Assembly: GCA_026706025.1 (NCBI GenBank)
Contig: JAPOZO010000063.1
Span: forward strand, 186,001 to 250,000
Reading direction: 5' to 3'
Length of the DNA stretch: 64,000 nucleotides
Origin: Candidatus Poribacteria bacterium
GTDB taxonomy: Bacteria; Poribacteria; WGA-4E; WGA-3G
The notes under the pieces were generated by a model that was not told the origin of the DNA, made no database searches, and saw only the letters and a program-made list of their open reading frames with translations. The number at the start of each line of letters is the position of its first letter. Positions within the stretch are counted from its first letter, which is position 1. Made by a program: the position numbers and the translations under genes. Below, in pieces: positions 1 through 8,377 of the stretch.

Positions 1-2
1 TC

Positions 3-2030
3 ATCTTCAAAACACCCGCGCAAGATAGTGAACCTGTGCCGGTCACCGGTATACGCGTGTTGACATTAGAGGCTGTGAATTCAGGCAAGGCAGATTTGTT
101 CTCAGCACCTTGGAAGTATCACCCGGGTGATAACCGAGAATGGGCAAGCCCAACTTTTGACGATACCGCGTGGAAATCCACGAGTACACTGCTATCTCGA
201 AAGAAACTCTCCGAAAAGGAGTGGGAGGGTATCGGTTGGTTCAGACTTCATCTGTCTCTTCCTGATGAGCAGCTCTGGAATTTGCCGTTGGCACTCCATG
301 TGACGTATCAAATGGGTGCGTCTGAAATCTATCTTGACGGGGAGTTGATTTATGAATTCGGGACAGTGGGAACACGGGAGGGAGAAGAAAAACCATATTG
401 GGAGCGAGATCCACAGGTAATTTTGTTTTCAGGAAAAACTGACCATCTCATCGCGGTTCGGCATTCTAATTTCTCTTCTGATCCGTCGATGCCTGTGCTC
501 GGTTTCGGTCTTAAACTGACACGGTTAAATTCAAACATTAAATCGCGTGTCGCTATTGTTCACGAAAGCACCACTTTTCAGATGGTGTGGACGGCGATTT
601 CGGTTTTCATGATGCTGCAGCACCTGTTACTGTTTATCTTTTATCCGCGGGCACGAGAAAACCTCTATTTTGCGATCTCGACAGGGAGTATTGGGGCTTT
701 TGTTTTTCTTTTTTTCCAACTTGGTCTTTTAACAAATCCAACACAAATTCTGTTTCTACTTCAGTTACTTGCGTGTGTCTATGTACTGATATTTTTGGCG
801 GGAATGCGATTTCTCTACACGCTCTTTTATCCGAAGTTGCCCAAACTGTCTTGGTTCTTTCTTATCGGTTGGGTTATAACTATCTGTTTGATCTTCCTTC
901 GTTTTGATACTGTCCCAACGTTCCGGGCAACTACAGTATATATCGAAGTGGCTAATGTCCCAATTCAATTAGAGATAACACTCGCTGGGTTTCTACTCCT
1001 ACAACTGTTAACCGTCCTCACGTTTTTAGAGATGGCGCGTGTGATTATCGTCGCCATCTTCAAGAAGAAAGATGGCGCGTGGATTTTTGGGCTAGGCTCG
1101 CTCATGCCTATTATCCTGCCGTTCATGTTCGATTTTTTCGTCTCATATACAAAATATGATGGAAACATAAGCTGGCAATTTAGTACGCTCGCTATCACCC
1201 TCGCGCCACTTTTCTCAATGTCGGTATATCTTGCTCGTAATTTCTCTCGAACGAGACGGAAACTTGAGACGGAGGCACTTGAGCGTCAGCTTTTGGAAGT
1301 TGAAAACACCCGAAAAACGGAGGAATTGGAAGCAGCGCGTGAACTTCAGTTGTCAATGCTACCGCAAGCTCCACCGCGATTGCCTAACCTTGATGTCGCC
1401 TTTGAGATGCGACCTGCGACAGAGGTCGGTGGCGACTATTATGACTACAATCTCACGGCGGACGATCGGCTCACGATTGCAGTTGGAGATGCTACAGGAC
1501 ACGGCATGAACGCCGGACTTGTCGTTTCCGCTGTTAAAAGTCTTTTCAAAACATCGCCACCGGAGGCAGGGAACTTGGAGACGCTTGAACGAATCTCACA
1601 GGGTGTTAAGAGCATGAACCTGAAACGGTTGTACATGGCAATGACGCTCGCTACACTCAACGGCAACAAACTGACGCTGGCAGGAGCAGGGATGCCGCCT
1701 GCACTCATCTATCGAGCAGAAGAAAACCAAGTTGAGGAGATACTTCTTGAAGGGATACCATTAGGAGGCTTCATCGGAGCTGAGCGAGAAGAAGCATCAT
1801 TGGATCTCCAGGGTGGTGATACGGTTTTGCTTATGAGTGATGGGCTACCAGAGATGTTGAACCCTGAAAACGAGATGTTAGATTATCCAAAAACGAAGGA
1901 ACTGTTTGAAGAGGTAGCAGATCAACCCCCGGATGCTATTATTGATCATCTTTTCAAAGCGAGCGCGTCGTGGGCGGACGGGGAACCGCAGGCGGATGAT
2001 ATAACGCTTGTTGTCATTAAGGTGAAGTAA
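3..2030 (+). CDS. 7TM membrane PP2C-type phosphatase (SpoIIE/RsbU), 5' partial
   Basis: The reading frame is open to the window edge, so the true start lies upstream. A globular, probably periplasmic beta domain is followed by about seven hydrophobic segments (roughly residues 180-400 counted from the GTG at 36), a short coiled coil (about 405-435) and a C-terminal SpoIIE/PP2C phosphatase domain. Phosphatase motifs are visible: GGDYYD, GDATGHG, SDGLPE and DDITLVV, which carry the metal-binding aspartates. The layout matches 7TMR-DISM sensor proteins coupled to RsbU-like serine phosphatases, which usually dephosphorylate an anti-sigma-factor antagonist. Input signal and partner are unknown; no anti-sigma antagonist gene lies next to it here. 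Family call is firm, role is inferred. Confidence 0.85.
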   Translation: MFKTPAQDSEPVPVTGIRVLTLEAVNSGKADLFSAPWKYHPGDNREWASPTFDDTAWKSTSTLLSRKKLSEKEWEGIGWFRLHLSLPDEQLWNLPLALHVTYQMGASEIYLDGELIYEFGTVGTREGEEKPYWERDPQVILFSGKTDHLIAVRHSNFSSDPSMPVLGFGLKLTRLNSNIKSRVAIVHESTTFQMVWTAISVFMMLQHLLLFIFYPRARENLYFAISTGSIGAFVFLFFQLGLLTNPTQILFLLQLLACVYVLIFLAGMRFLYTLFYPKLPKLSWFFLIGWVITICLIFLRFDTVPTFRATTVYIEVANVPIQLEITLAGFLLLQLLTVLTFLEMARVIIVAIFKKKDGAWIFGLGSLMPIILPFMFDFFVSYTKYDGNISWQFSTLAITLAPLFSMSVYLARNFSRTRRKLETEALERQLLEVENTRKTEELEAARELQLSMLPQAPPRLPNLDVAFEMRPATEVGGDYYDYNLTADDRLTIAVGDATGHGMNAGLVVSAVKSLFKTSPPEAGNLETLERISQGVKSMNLKRLYMAMTLATLNGNKLTLAGAGMPPALIYRAEENQVEEILLEGIPLGGFIGAEREEASLDLQGGDTVLLMSDGLPEMLNPENEMLDYPKTKELFEEVADQPPDAIIDHLFKASASWADGEPQADDITLVVIKVK

Positions 2031-2048
2031 CTTATTTTTTCTCCAAAC

Positions 2049-2064
2049 GCGCAATCAATTGCGC
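2049..2064. repeat. Short perfect hairpin, 7-bp stem
   Basis: GCGCAAT and ATTGCGC form a perfect inverted repeat with a two-base loop between the phosphatase gene and the PhyH gene. It has the same geometry as the hairpins at 3349, 3391 and 42909 but a different stem sequence. Confidence 0.6.
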
Positions 2065-2089
2065 TATTATTTTCTAAGGAGCTTTCATT

Positions 2090-3292
2090 ATGACTGCGAC
2101 CATAACATCGTCTCTCACCGAGCGACAGATCGCAGACTACCATGAAGATGGTTATATAATCGTGCGTAATGTTTTATCCGCGAAAGAAGCGGATGAGCTG
2201 CGGCGCGTCGTCCAACATGAGGTGAAACGCGACGCTTATCCGTCAACCCTTAAGTATCCGCAACCGGCGAAGTACACCGTCAGCGGCAACCGACTCGCTG
2301 AACCCGGACTCACTGCGATTGTTGAACATTCAACGGTTATTGGTACTGTGGAATCTGTGCTTGGGCAACCGGCGCATCTCACTGCTTACGTCGCCTATCT
2401 ACGAACACCTGGTGATAAGGGTGCTGGTGCACATTGCGACTACAAACGCTGGCGACCTGTCGGTTCATCAATGAATTGGGTGTTTGCGATTATTCCGCTG
2501 ACCGATTTCGATGCAGCGTATGGCCCCTTCCTCGTGTCCCCCAAATCGCACAAACTGACGCAGGTGATTGACAAAGATGCACGTATCTTGGACCTCACCC
2601 GTCCCGATGCGAAACAGTTGGCACCCTTCATTGATCCCGAACTCAAGGCAGGCGATCTGCTTGTCGTCAACGAGCATGTCTGGCATAAAGCACCCGCGGG
2701 AACCACGACTGAAGACCGATGCGGTATTTTCAATAAGTATTGTGCAGTGAACGCACCCCCCGCAGCGGGGTATTACCCTTACAACCCTGTCGCGTTGGAG
2801 GCATTAAGCGATGACGGTAAACGTCTCATACCCGTCTGTTTTGACAAACCGATTGCGACGACACGTCTCCTTATTGAAGATACATCAACGCAAGAATCAA
2901 AGTTTTTACTGCATCGTAACGGAGAATGGAAATTGCCGGGGGGTGAAGGTTGGGAAGAGGAGAAACTTGTCGGTTGGGATGTTGGCGCACGAATCGGTTC
3001 GATGCAAGAACTTGCTAAGACCCAACTTGATTTGGAAGTGCCGTGGATGTCCTACATTGAAGATGTTGAGACGGAAGACAGTATCTGTCGGGTCTACGGT
3101 TTTTCTGATGAGAATCTTGACCTTGATGCTCTCGCAAACGATGGCTACGACTGGTTTACAGAATCCGAGATGCGACAACGCCTCGGTGAGAGTCACACTA
3201 TCTGTCGTGCGGTGGATACATGGTATCAGGCAGATATTATTCGCGGCAAAGGCAAGGCATGCCATCAAAGTCGAACCCAATTTGATCTTTAA
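2090..3292 (+). CDS. Phytanoyl-CoA dioxygenase family protein with NUDIX-like C-terminus
   Basis: The N-terminal part (about residues 10-225) is a PhyH-type Fe(II)/2-oxoglutarate oxygenase: the metal triad is visible as H115-x-D117 and H199, with R210 placed to bind 2-oxoglutarate. Residues about 257-390 look like a NUDIX fold (a LPGGEGWEEE stretch near 282-291) but the REUXEE helix of the NUDIX box is not conserved, so hydrolase activity is doubtful. The start ATG has a clear AAGGAG site about eight bases upstream. The substrate is unknown; PhyH proteins of this type are strongly expanded in Poribacteria-like genomes. Convergent with the next PhyH gene. Confidence 0.8.
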   Translation: MTATITSSLTERQIADYHEDGYIIVRNVLSAKEADELRRVVQHEVKRDAYPSTLKYPQPAKYTVSGNRLAEPGLTAIVEHSTVIGTVESVLGQPAHLTAYVAYLRTPGDKGAGAHCDYKRWRPVGSSMNWVFAIIPLTDFDAAYGPFLVSPKSHKLTQVIDKDARILDLTRPDAKQLAPFIDPELKAGDLLVVNEHVWHKAPAGTTTEDRCGIFNKYCAVNAPPAAGYYPYNPVALEALSDDGKRLIPVCFDKPIATTRLLIEDTSTQESKFLLHRNGEWKLPGGEGWEEEKLVGWDVGARIGSMQELAKTQLDLEVPWMSYIEDVETEDSICRVYGFSDENLDLDALANDGYDWFTESEMRQRLGESHTICRAVDTWYQADIIRGKGKACHQSRTQFDL

Positions 3293-3346
3293 ACTATTGG
3301 GTTTCTGCTCGGTTTTCTCCGTTGTCGAAAACCGGTTTTTGCTTAG

Positions 3347-3408
3347 ACGGGCAATGAATTGCCCTACTACAAACGGTCAGGTTCGTAGTAGTGCGATTCA
3401 TCGCACGT
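3347..3408. repeat. Inverted pair of REP-like hairpins
   Basis: Two 28-base arms (3347-3374 and 3381-3408) are imperfect inverted copies of one unit containing GTAGTAG followed by a hairpin. The left hairpin stem is GGGCAAT/ATTGCCC, the right one is GTGCGAT/ATCGCAC, so bases differ on both sides of each stem in a pairing-preserving way. The layout resembles REPIN-type doublets. A single copy of the same unit lies at 42899-42926. Confidence 0.7.
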
Positions 3409-3452
3409 TCCGGCATTACCGAATTAATAAATTAATCTTCATTCAACCTCGC

Positions 3453-4358
3453 CTACTCTCCCCTCTCAAGCCGCTTTTTCTGTTCCTCCAGCATTTGCTT
3501 TTGACGCTTAACACGTTCTGGTACTAAACGTTCCCGCGGTGCTGTCGGCTTAAAGTCCAAACGATCTTTCCCCAATCCATCTAATACTGCTAATTCCACC
3601 GGCGAGAAATCGTCCGGGTTCTCACGATTGAAATTCATCGGTTCCGCGAGACCGACGGGTGGGTTCGTAATAAAACGCGCACGGCGAGACGGGTTCTGTG
3701 ATGCGGCGTGTAAGATGAAAGGATGCAGTAATACAACATCCCCCGCGTTTCCAGTAATCTCTACAAAATCTTTACATTTGCCAATGAGTTTCCCAAAACC
3801 GCTGCTTGGTAACAACCCTTCTGGGTGTTCATATAACCACTGTGCAACATGCTGGACAGAATCGCACGCTACAAACGTTCCACCACTCTGTGGATAGATA
3901 TCCGACCAGACAACGATTGTGAGCAATCCTTGTTCTGGGCTATCCAAGAAGTGGCGGAAAAAATCGCCATCCTTATGCCAACCGCTCACCTCTGGAGAAG
4001 GTGGTTGCCAAGGTGTGTCCGCGCCTAACGCAAAGTTGATAATAAAGCCGTCGCCCCATGTCGGTTTTGCGTTATCCCGAAGATTGATAACCCTGTCTTC
4101 ACCACCGACAAGATCACAGATAGCATCCCATGCCCTCGGCGCGATTTCCTGAATCGGCACGCGATTCATCGAAGGTAGATGGATGCGCGGTTGCTCCCAC
4201 GTCCCTGGATCATCGGGATCATAACCGAGTCGTTTAAAAGCGAACGCCTGCCACTCTTCCGCCAATTCGCGTGGGAAGCAGTCCTTTAGAACAATATGCC
4301 CTTTCTCAATGAAATGATTAACATCTGATTTGGTAAGTGTTTTGTAGGTTCGTCCCAT
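3453..4358 (-). CDS. Phytanoyl-CoA dioxygenase family protein
   Basis: A 301-residue PhyH-type Fe(II)/2-oxoglutarate oxygenase. The iron ligands are visible as H128-x-D130 (WHKDGDF) and H217 in the HPFILHAASQ stretch, followed by an arginine pair (R225/R226) for the co-substrate carboxylate. The C-terminal 40 residues are charged and probably helical. It starts 11 bases after the upstream UPF0261 gene ends, so the two are probably co-transcribed. Substrate unknown; related enzymes hydroxylate small acids or halogenate metabolites. Family call firm. Confidence 0.85.
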   Translation of the reverse strand: MGRTYKTLTKSDVNHFIEKGHIVLKDCFPRELAEEWQAFAFKRLGYDPDDPGTWEQPRIHLPSMNRVPIQEIAPRAWDAICDLVGGEDRVINLRDNAKPTWGDGFIINFALGADTPWQPPSPEVSGWHKDGDFFRHFLDSPEQGLLTIVVWSDIYPQSGGTFVACDSVQHVAQWLYEHPEGLLPSSGFGKLIGKCKDFVEITGNAGDVVLLHPFILHAASQNPSRRARFITNPPVGLAEPMNFNRENPDDFSPVELAVLDGLGKDRLDFKPTAPRERLVPERVKRQKQMLEEQKKRLERGE

Positions 4359-4369
4359 CTATTGCCTCT

Positions 4370-5581
4370 TTATTGTATGTTCGCCAGCAGCGTTTCTGCA
4401 AGTTTTGTTGCGAACTCGTCGTCGTTAATGTGAGCATCCATTTCAATAACTGTGACATTGTCGCCGATGTGTGCTTTCAAATTGTCAATCCATGCAGTTC
4501 TTGCTTCGGGTGAATCAAAGGGTTGCCCTGTTTTGTCAATCGCTGATACGCCTTGTGTTGGAATAATAACCGTAGTGGGTCCCTGCGCTTCGCTGAGTTT
4601 GCGTGCCATGGTACGTCCGAGTTCAGCGGTCTCTTCGGCAGTTGTTCGCATCAATGTTACTGTTGGATTATGCTGATAGAACAGCCTATCGCTAAATTTC
4701 TCTGGCACAGTGTCCGGTGGACCGAAGTTCACCATATCCAATGCGCCGGGCGCGACAACTTGTGGCAGTCCCGATTGACCTGCGGCTTCCAACCGGTCAG
4801 GTCCAGCACTCAGAATTCCGCCTACCAATTCGTCGGCGAGCTCAGTCGTCGTTGCATCTAACACCCCGGCAAGAAAACCACCTTTGACGAGGTCCTCCAT
4901 CGCTTGGCCACCGGTGCCAGTTGCGTGAAACACGAGAACTTCATAGCCAGCGGCTTCAAGAATTTCTCGCGCTTTTGTAACACACGGGGTCGTCACACCG
5001 AACATCGTCGCTGCGATTAAGGGTTTGTCCGCTGCTGCCGCCGCCGGCGCTTCCGTACTCACCATCCCAACGATTGCACCCGCTGCGTTGGCGAGAATTT
5101 GTCGGGACAAACGGTTAATACCAGCGATGTCTACGACAGAGTACATCATACAAATATCTTTTGATTGTACATAAGGACTGGTATCACCCGATGCCAATGT
5201 GGATACCATAATTTTCGGAACACCCACAGGAACTGCCTGCATCGCCGTTGTGCCGATGGTCGTGCCTGCGGAGCCACCGAGGGAGATGATCCCGTCAATC
5301 TCACCTGCAGCCTGTTTTTCAGCAACAAGTACTGCCGCACCCTGCGCCATCACGGTGACGCTATTGCCTCGGTCACCTTCGTCTCTTAACGCTTGTAGAG
5401 AGGATCCTCCGGCTTGTGCAACTTCATCCGCAGAAATGTCCGGTGTTAATTGTGGGTCTCCTAATATTCCTGTATTGATTACGCACGTTGAAACCCCTGC
5501 TGATTCTATCTGCGTTTTGATGAATGCGAATTCTATGCCTTTCGTGTCCATTGTCCCAACAATGCCTACCGTTTTTGCCAT
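4370..5581 (-). CDS. UPF0261 / Tm-1-like ATP-binding domain protein
   Basis: A protein of about 403 residues. The start GIVGTMDTKGIEF, the glycine-rich GGSAGTTIGTT and the long alternating strand-helix pattern match the UPF0261 (Tm-1-like) family. The plant member Tm-1 binds tobamovirus replication protein; the bacterial role is unknown, often linked to sugar-acid or catabolic loci. I chose the ATG at 5581 over the GTG at 5596 because a GGAGG lies nine bases before it. Transcribed with the following PhyH gene from the promoter at 5658-5686. Confidence 0.8.
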   Translation of the reverse strand: MAKTVGIVGTMDTKGIEFAFIKTQIESAGVSTCVINTGILGDPQLTPDISADEVAQAGGSSLQALRDEGDRGNSVTVMAQGAAVLVAEKQAAGEIDGIISLGGSAGTTIGTTAMQAVPVGVPKIMVSTLASGDTSPYVQSKDICMMYSVVDIAGINRLSRQILANAAGAIVGMVSTEAPAAAAADKPLIAATMFGVTTPCVTKAREILEAAGYEVLVFHATGTGGQAMEDLVKGGFLAGVLDATTTELADELVGGILSAGPDRLEAAGQSGLPQVVAPGALDMVNFGPPDTVPEKFSDRLFYQHNPTVTLMRTTAEETAELGRTMARKLSEAQGPTTVIIPTQGVSAIDKTGQPFDSPEARTAWIDNLKAHIGDNVTVIEMDAHINDDEFATKLAETLLANIQ

Positions 5582-5657
5582 CCCTGACTCCTCCACTTGT
5601 TGTATAGATTTAGGATTGCCTTACAATTGTGATAGGATATTCCATTTATAGCAGCTA

Positions 5658-5686
5658 ATTATAGGGCGCGTAGTGAGAGGTGTCAA
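5658..5686 (-). promoter_or_regulatory. Sigma-70 promoter for UPF0261 gene
   Basis: On the minus strand, TTGACA (5681-5686) and TATAAT (5658-5663) are separated by exactly 17 bases, about 75 bases upstream of the start at 5581. Both boxes are perfect consensus. Confidence 0.8.
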
Positions 5687-5699
5687 GCGATTTTTTAAA

Positions 5700-5728
5700 T
5701 TGACACAACTTGGAAGATGTGATACACT
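5700..5728 (+). promoter_or_regulatory. Likely sigma-70 promoter for the GspG-like gene
   Basis: TTGACA (5700-5705), 17 bases, TACACT (5723-5728). The -35 is perfect, the -10 matches four of six. A repeat at 5736-5821 lies between it and the gene, so it may have been displaced. Confidence 0.5.
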
Positions 5729-5735
5729 AAAAACG

Positions 5736-5821
5736 GTTGTCAGTCTGCCTGGCAGTGAGAGTGTTCAGTTATCGGCAGCTATGGGAACCATAAACTTCTT
5801 TAACTGGCTACTGATAACTAT
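5736..5821. repeat. Degenerate 'GTTATCAGTTGTCAGTT' MITE-like repeat
   Basis: The ends carry GTTGTCAGT and ACTGATAACT, in inverted orientation, as in the better copies at 6346, 24907, 25174 and 42784. Confidence 0.5.
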
Positions 5822-5874
5822 TTTGTCCGTGCTATGTCAGATTAGACATGTATGAGCAGATTGCGGAGGAAAAT

Positions 5875-6327
5875 GTGAAACCAATTGATTTGAAACAAGC
5901 AGGATTAACATCAATACAAATTTTAGTTGTCGTCGTCGTCCTTGGGATTATTGCCGCTGTGCTTTTCGCACCTCGGTTGCTCGGACAAGCAGGACGTGCG
6001 CTGCAAGCACAAGCCGATGCCGACATTGAAACGCTTGGCATCGCGCTGGATAGATATGCCAAAGATAACGGAGATTATCCGTCAACTGAACAAGGCTTGA
6101 AGGCACTCTGGGAAAAACCTGAGGCACCGCCGATACCTATAAATTGGCTGCTACCCTACATCCAGATCCCAATTACTGAGGATCCGTGGGGGAACCCTTA
6201 TATCTATATCCGTCCCGGCATACACGACCGGTACGGGTACGATCTCATCTCGTTCGGAAGTGATGGTGTTGAAGGCGGAACAGGCGAGGCTGAGGATGTT
6301 GTCAGTTGGATCCGGCGGGATGAATAA
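5875..6327 (+). CDS. GspG-like type II secretion pseudopilin
   Basis: A protein of about 150 residues with an N-terminal hydrophobic helix after a short polar leader and a C-terminal GspG-like region (PSTEQGLKALWEKP, DPWGNPYIY, SFGSDGVEGG) that in GspG binds calcium. I prefer the GTG at 5875, which has GGAGGA four bases upstream and gives a nine-residue leader before G10; the ATG at 5848 is the alternative. The residue five after the predicted cleavage site is Gln (G/LTSIQ) instead of the nearly invariant Glu of pilins. No other secretion genes are nearby, so it is an orphan; the role could be secretion or a pilus-like assembly. Confidence 0.75.
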   Translation: MKPIDLKQAGLTSIQILVVVVVLGIIAAVLFAPRLLGQAGRALQAQADADIETLGIALDRYAKDNGDYPSTEQGLKALWEKPEAPPIPINWLLPYIQIPITEDPWGNPYIYIRPGIHDRYGYDLISFGSDGVEGGTGEAEDVVSWIRRDE

Positions 6328-6345
6328 GTCAGAAGAGTGGTGATT

Positions 6346-6458
6346 AGTTATCAGTTTTCAGCACGATTTTTTTCAAAAAATCTTTCGGTTGTCAGTTAAA
6401 AAAGAAAGTTGACTGAATCATGTCTCCCTCTTTAACTGAAGACCGATAACTGAAAGCT
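6346..6458. repeat. MITE-like repeat, TTATCAG family
   Basis: About 110 bases with inverted ends (AGTTATCAGTTTTCAG on the left, GATAACTGAAAGCT on the right) and an internal stretch AATCTTTCGG that is shared with the copy inside pbpC at 25174-25315. Confidence 0.65.
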
Positions 6459-6475
6459 ATTCCGCGGGGGTGCTT

Positions 6476-7480
6476 ATGAAAATTACGCATATTGACGTTA
6501 TCAAAGTGAAAGTGCCGTATCATGAAGGCATCTACGAGTTGATGACGCGTCGTAATCTGTATCAGATTGATTACGTCTACAAAGTCTATACCGATGTCGG
6601 ACTTGTCGGACTTGGTGACGGTGCACACCAGGCGGACGAAGTCGTTCAACGCTATATCGGCAGAAATCCGTTTGAGTTTATGAACGGTTGGGCACCCACA
6701 CCGCTTCAGCAAGCATTTTACGACATCATGGGCAAAGCACTCGGGGTTCCGGTGCATCGGCTTCTGGGCGAAAAGGTTCACGACAAAACCTCGTTCGGCT
6801 ACTGGTCTATTGACATGACACCAGAGGAGTGGGCAGCAGAAGCGAAACACGCTTACGCCCTCGGCTATCGGCTCCACAAAATTAAGGCACGCCCATGGTT
6901 TGAAGTACTTGAGCAGGTCGAGGCAATCGCCTCTGTTGTGCCGGATGATTATCGGCTCCGCGTTGACGCGAATGACTCGTTTGAGACACCGGAACGCACA
7001 CTTGAGGTTGCGCGCCACCTTCAAGATTACAACATAGAGTCATTTGAAACGCCGATTCCACAAGCCGACATTGAAGGTTATCAAAAAATTAAACGCCAGA
7101 CTGACATGCCGATAACAATCCACTTCGGGAACCCGGATCCGATTGAAGCGATTCGGGCAAAGATGAACGACTCGTTTATTATTGCCTATCCCGACTCACG
7201 CGCTGCCAATGCCAAACGCGAAGCGACTATCTCGAATGCTGCACATCTTCCCGTCTGGATACAGATTGTCGGACTCGGTATCACAACTGCTTACGTCATG
7301 CATCTTGCCGCGGTGATGCCGAATGCCACCATGCCATCGATGACGCTTAATGCCTTGCGAGCCTATGATCTCGTCACACCATCAACGATTCCGCTTGTTG
7401 ATGGGTATGCAACTGTTCCAGATAAACCCGGATTAGGGGTTGAATTGAATGAGGACGCACTTGACAATTGCCGCGTCTAA
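6476..7480 (+). CDS. Enolase-superfamily (mandelate racemase/MLE-like) protein
   Basis: A 334-residue protein with the two-domain enolase-superfamily layout. The KxK catalytic lysines (K135, K137 in HKIKARP) and two metal ligands, D164 (RVDANDSF) and E191 (SFETP), are visible. The expected third acidic ligand is not obvious: its strand reads PITIHFGNP. The enzyme may therefore bind metal differently or have altered chemistry; substrate is probably a sugar acid or similar. The ATG at 6476 follows a GCGGGGG run; a GTG two codons upstream is possible. The next gene's GTG begins 11 bases after its stop, so the two are probably co-transcribed. Confidence 0.8.
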   Translation: MKITHIDVIKVKVPYHEGIYELMTRRNLYQIDYVYKVYTDVGLVGLGDGAHQADEVVQRYIGRNPFEFMNGWAPTPLQQAFYDIMGKALGVPVHRLLGEKVHDKTSFGYWSIDMTPEEWAAEAKHAYALGYRLHKIKARPWFEVLEQVEAIASVVPDDYRLRVDANDSFETPERTLEVARHLQDYNIESFETPIPQADIEGYQKIKRQTDMPITIHFGNPDPIEAIRAKMNDSFIIAYPDSRAANAKREATISNAAHLPVWIQIVGLGITTAYVMHLAAVMPNATMPSMTLNALRAYDLVTPSTIPLVDGYATVPDKPGLGVELNEDALDNCRV

Positions 7481-7490
7481 GGAGGGAGAA

Positions 7491-8291
7491 GTGAAAAGCG
7501 TAATTTCTGTTTGCCAAACGCAAGTTTTCATAGTCATTTTGAGTTTACCAATCCTCATGATCGGGTTCGGTGTTAACGCACACGCTGCAAAACTCGGTTT
7601 GGCGAGTGCTTGGCTCTTTGAGGATAACGGTGGAAAGGTTGCCAAAGATATCGTCAGCGGACACGATGGTGATATTAAGGGTAGCCTTGAATGGGTAAAA
7701 GACGGCAAATTCGGCGGTGCATTGAAATTCCCCGGCAAAGGTGATAGCTACGTCCGTGTTGATCACGACGACGTTTTCAACGCTGATCCCTACTCGTTTG
7801 TCGCGTGGGTGAAATTGGAAAACGCCTCGTGGCAATATGTTGTTTGGCGGAACGGAGATGTCTGGCCCGAACCAGAAAATGTGCGCCATCTTGATATATG
7901 GATTCACACTGACGATTATCCGGTCTTTATGTGGCACGTCAAGGGAAACGTCGGGCGTATTGATGGTAAAACGATCATTGCTGATGGTAAGTGGCATCAC
8001 ATCGCTAAAATCTATGATGGCAAAAACGTTCAGATGTACGTTGATGGAAAAGTAGATGGCGAGAAACCGAGCGGTGGGACGCTGGATACCAGTGAATCCC
8101 CAATCTGGATCGGCGCGCGACCTGGCAATGTTGCTGCAACTGGGCTTTTTGACGAAGTTGGGTTCTTCACCGAAGCACTCTCTGAAGACGAACTCAACAA
8201 TGTCATGGATAATGGGTTAGCTGTTTATGCTGCTGTGGATGCAGCTGGAAAAGCGACGACAACTTGGGCTTTGCTAAAAACAACAAGGTAA
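7491..8291 (+). CDS. Secreted LamG-domain protein with conserved C-terminal motif
   Basis: A Sec signal peptide (about residues 1-33, ending VNAHAA) precedes a concanavalin-like LamG fold of about 200 residues: AWLFEDNGGKVAKD, FVAWVKLEN, DGKWHHIAKIYDG and YVDGKVDG are typical strands. The protein ends with VDAAGKATTTWALLKTTR, a motif shared with three other secreted proteins in this window (20130, 20873, 21778). The GTG at 7491 follows an ideal AAGGAGGGA site, so the upstream 14 codons are not used. LamG domains bind carbohydrates or proteins; the ligand is unknown. Confidence 0.8.
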   Translation: MKSVISVCQTQVFIVILSLPILMIGFGVNAHAAKLGLASAWLFEDNGGKVAKDIVSGHDGDIKGSLEWVKDGKFGGALKFPGKGDSYVRVDHDDVFNADPYSFVAWVKLENASWQYVVWRNGDVWPEPENVRHLDIWIHTDDYPVFMWHVKGNVGRIDGKTIIADGKWHHIAKIYDGKNVQMYVDGKVDGEKPSGGTLDTSESPIWIGARPGNVAATGLFDEVGFFTEALSEDELNNVMDNGLAVYAAVDAAGKATTTWALLKTTR

Positions 8292-8317
8292 AATAATAGG
8301 CACACCCTTGTGCTGTA

Positions 8318-8339
8318 GGGGCAGGTCTTGTGCCTGCCC
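8318..8339. repeat. 'GTAGGGGC' hairpin repeat
   Basis: GGGCAGG and CCTGCCC pair around a seven-base loop (TCTTGTG). The unit CTGTAGGGGCAGGTCTTGTG resembles the hairpin inside the YWTD gene at 19504-19528. Confidence 0.6.
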
Positions 8340-8377
8340 ATTGTATGCCTAAAAACGAGAAATGGAGAGAACGCATT

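Noticed and set aside
3293-3527. Extra plus-strand frame after the PhyH-NUDIX gene
   Set aside because: It is a frame shadow that crosses the REP doublet; the real gene there is the minus-strand PhyH.
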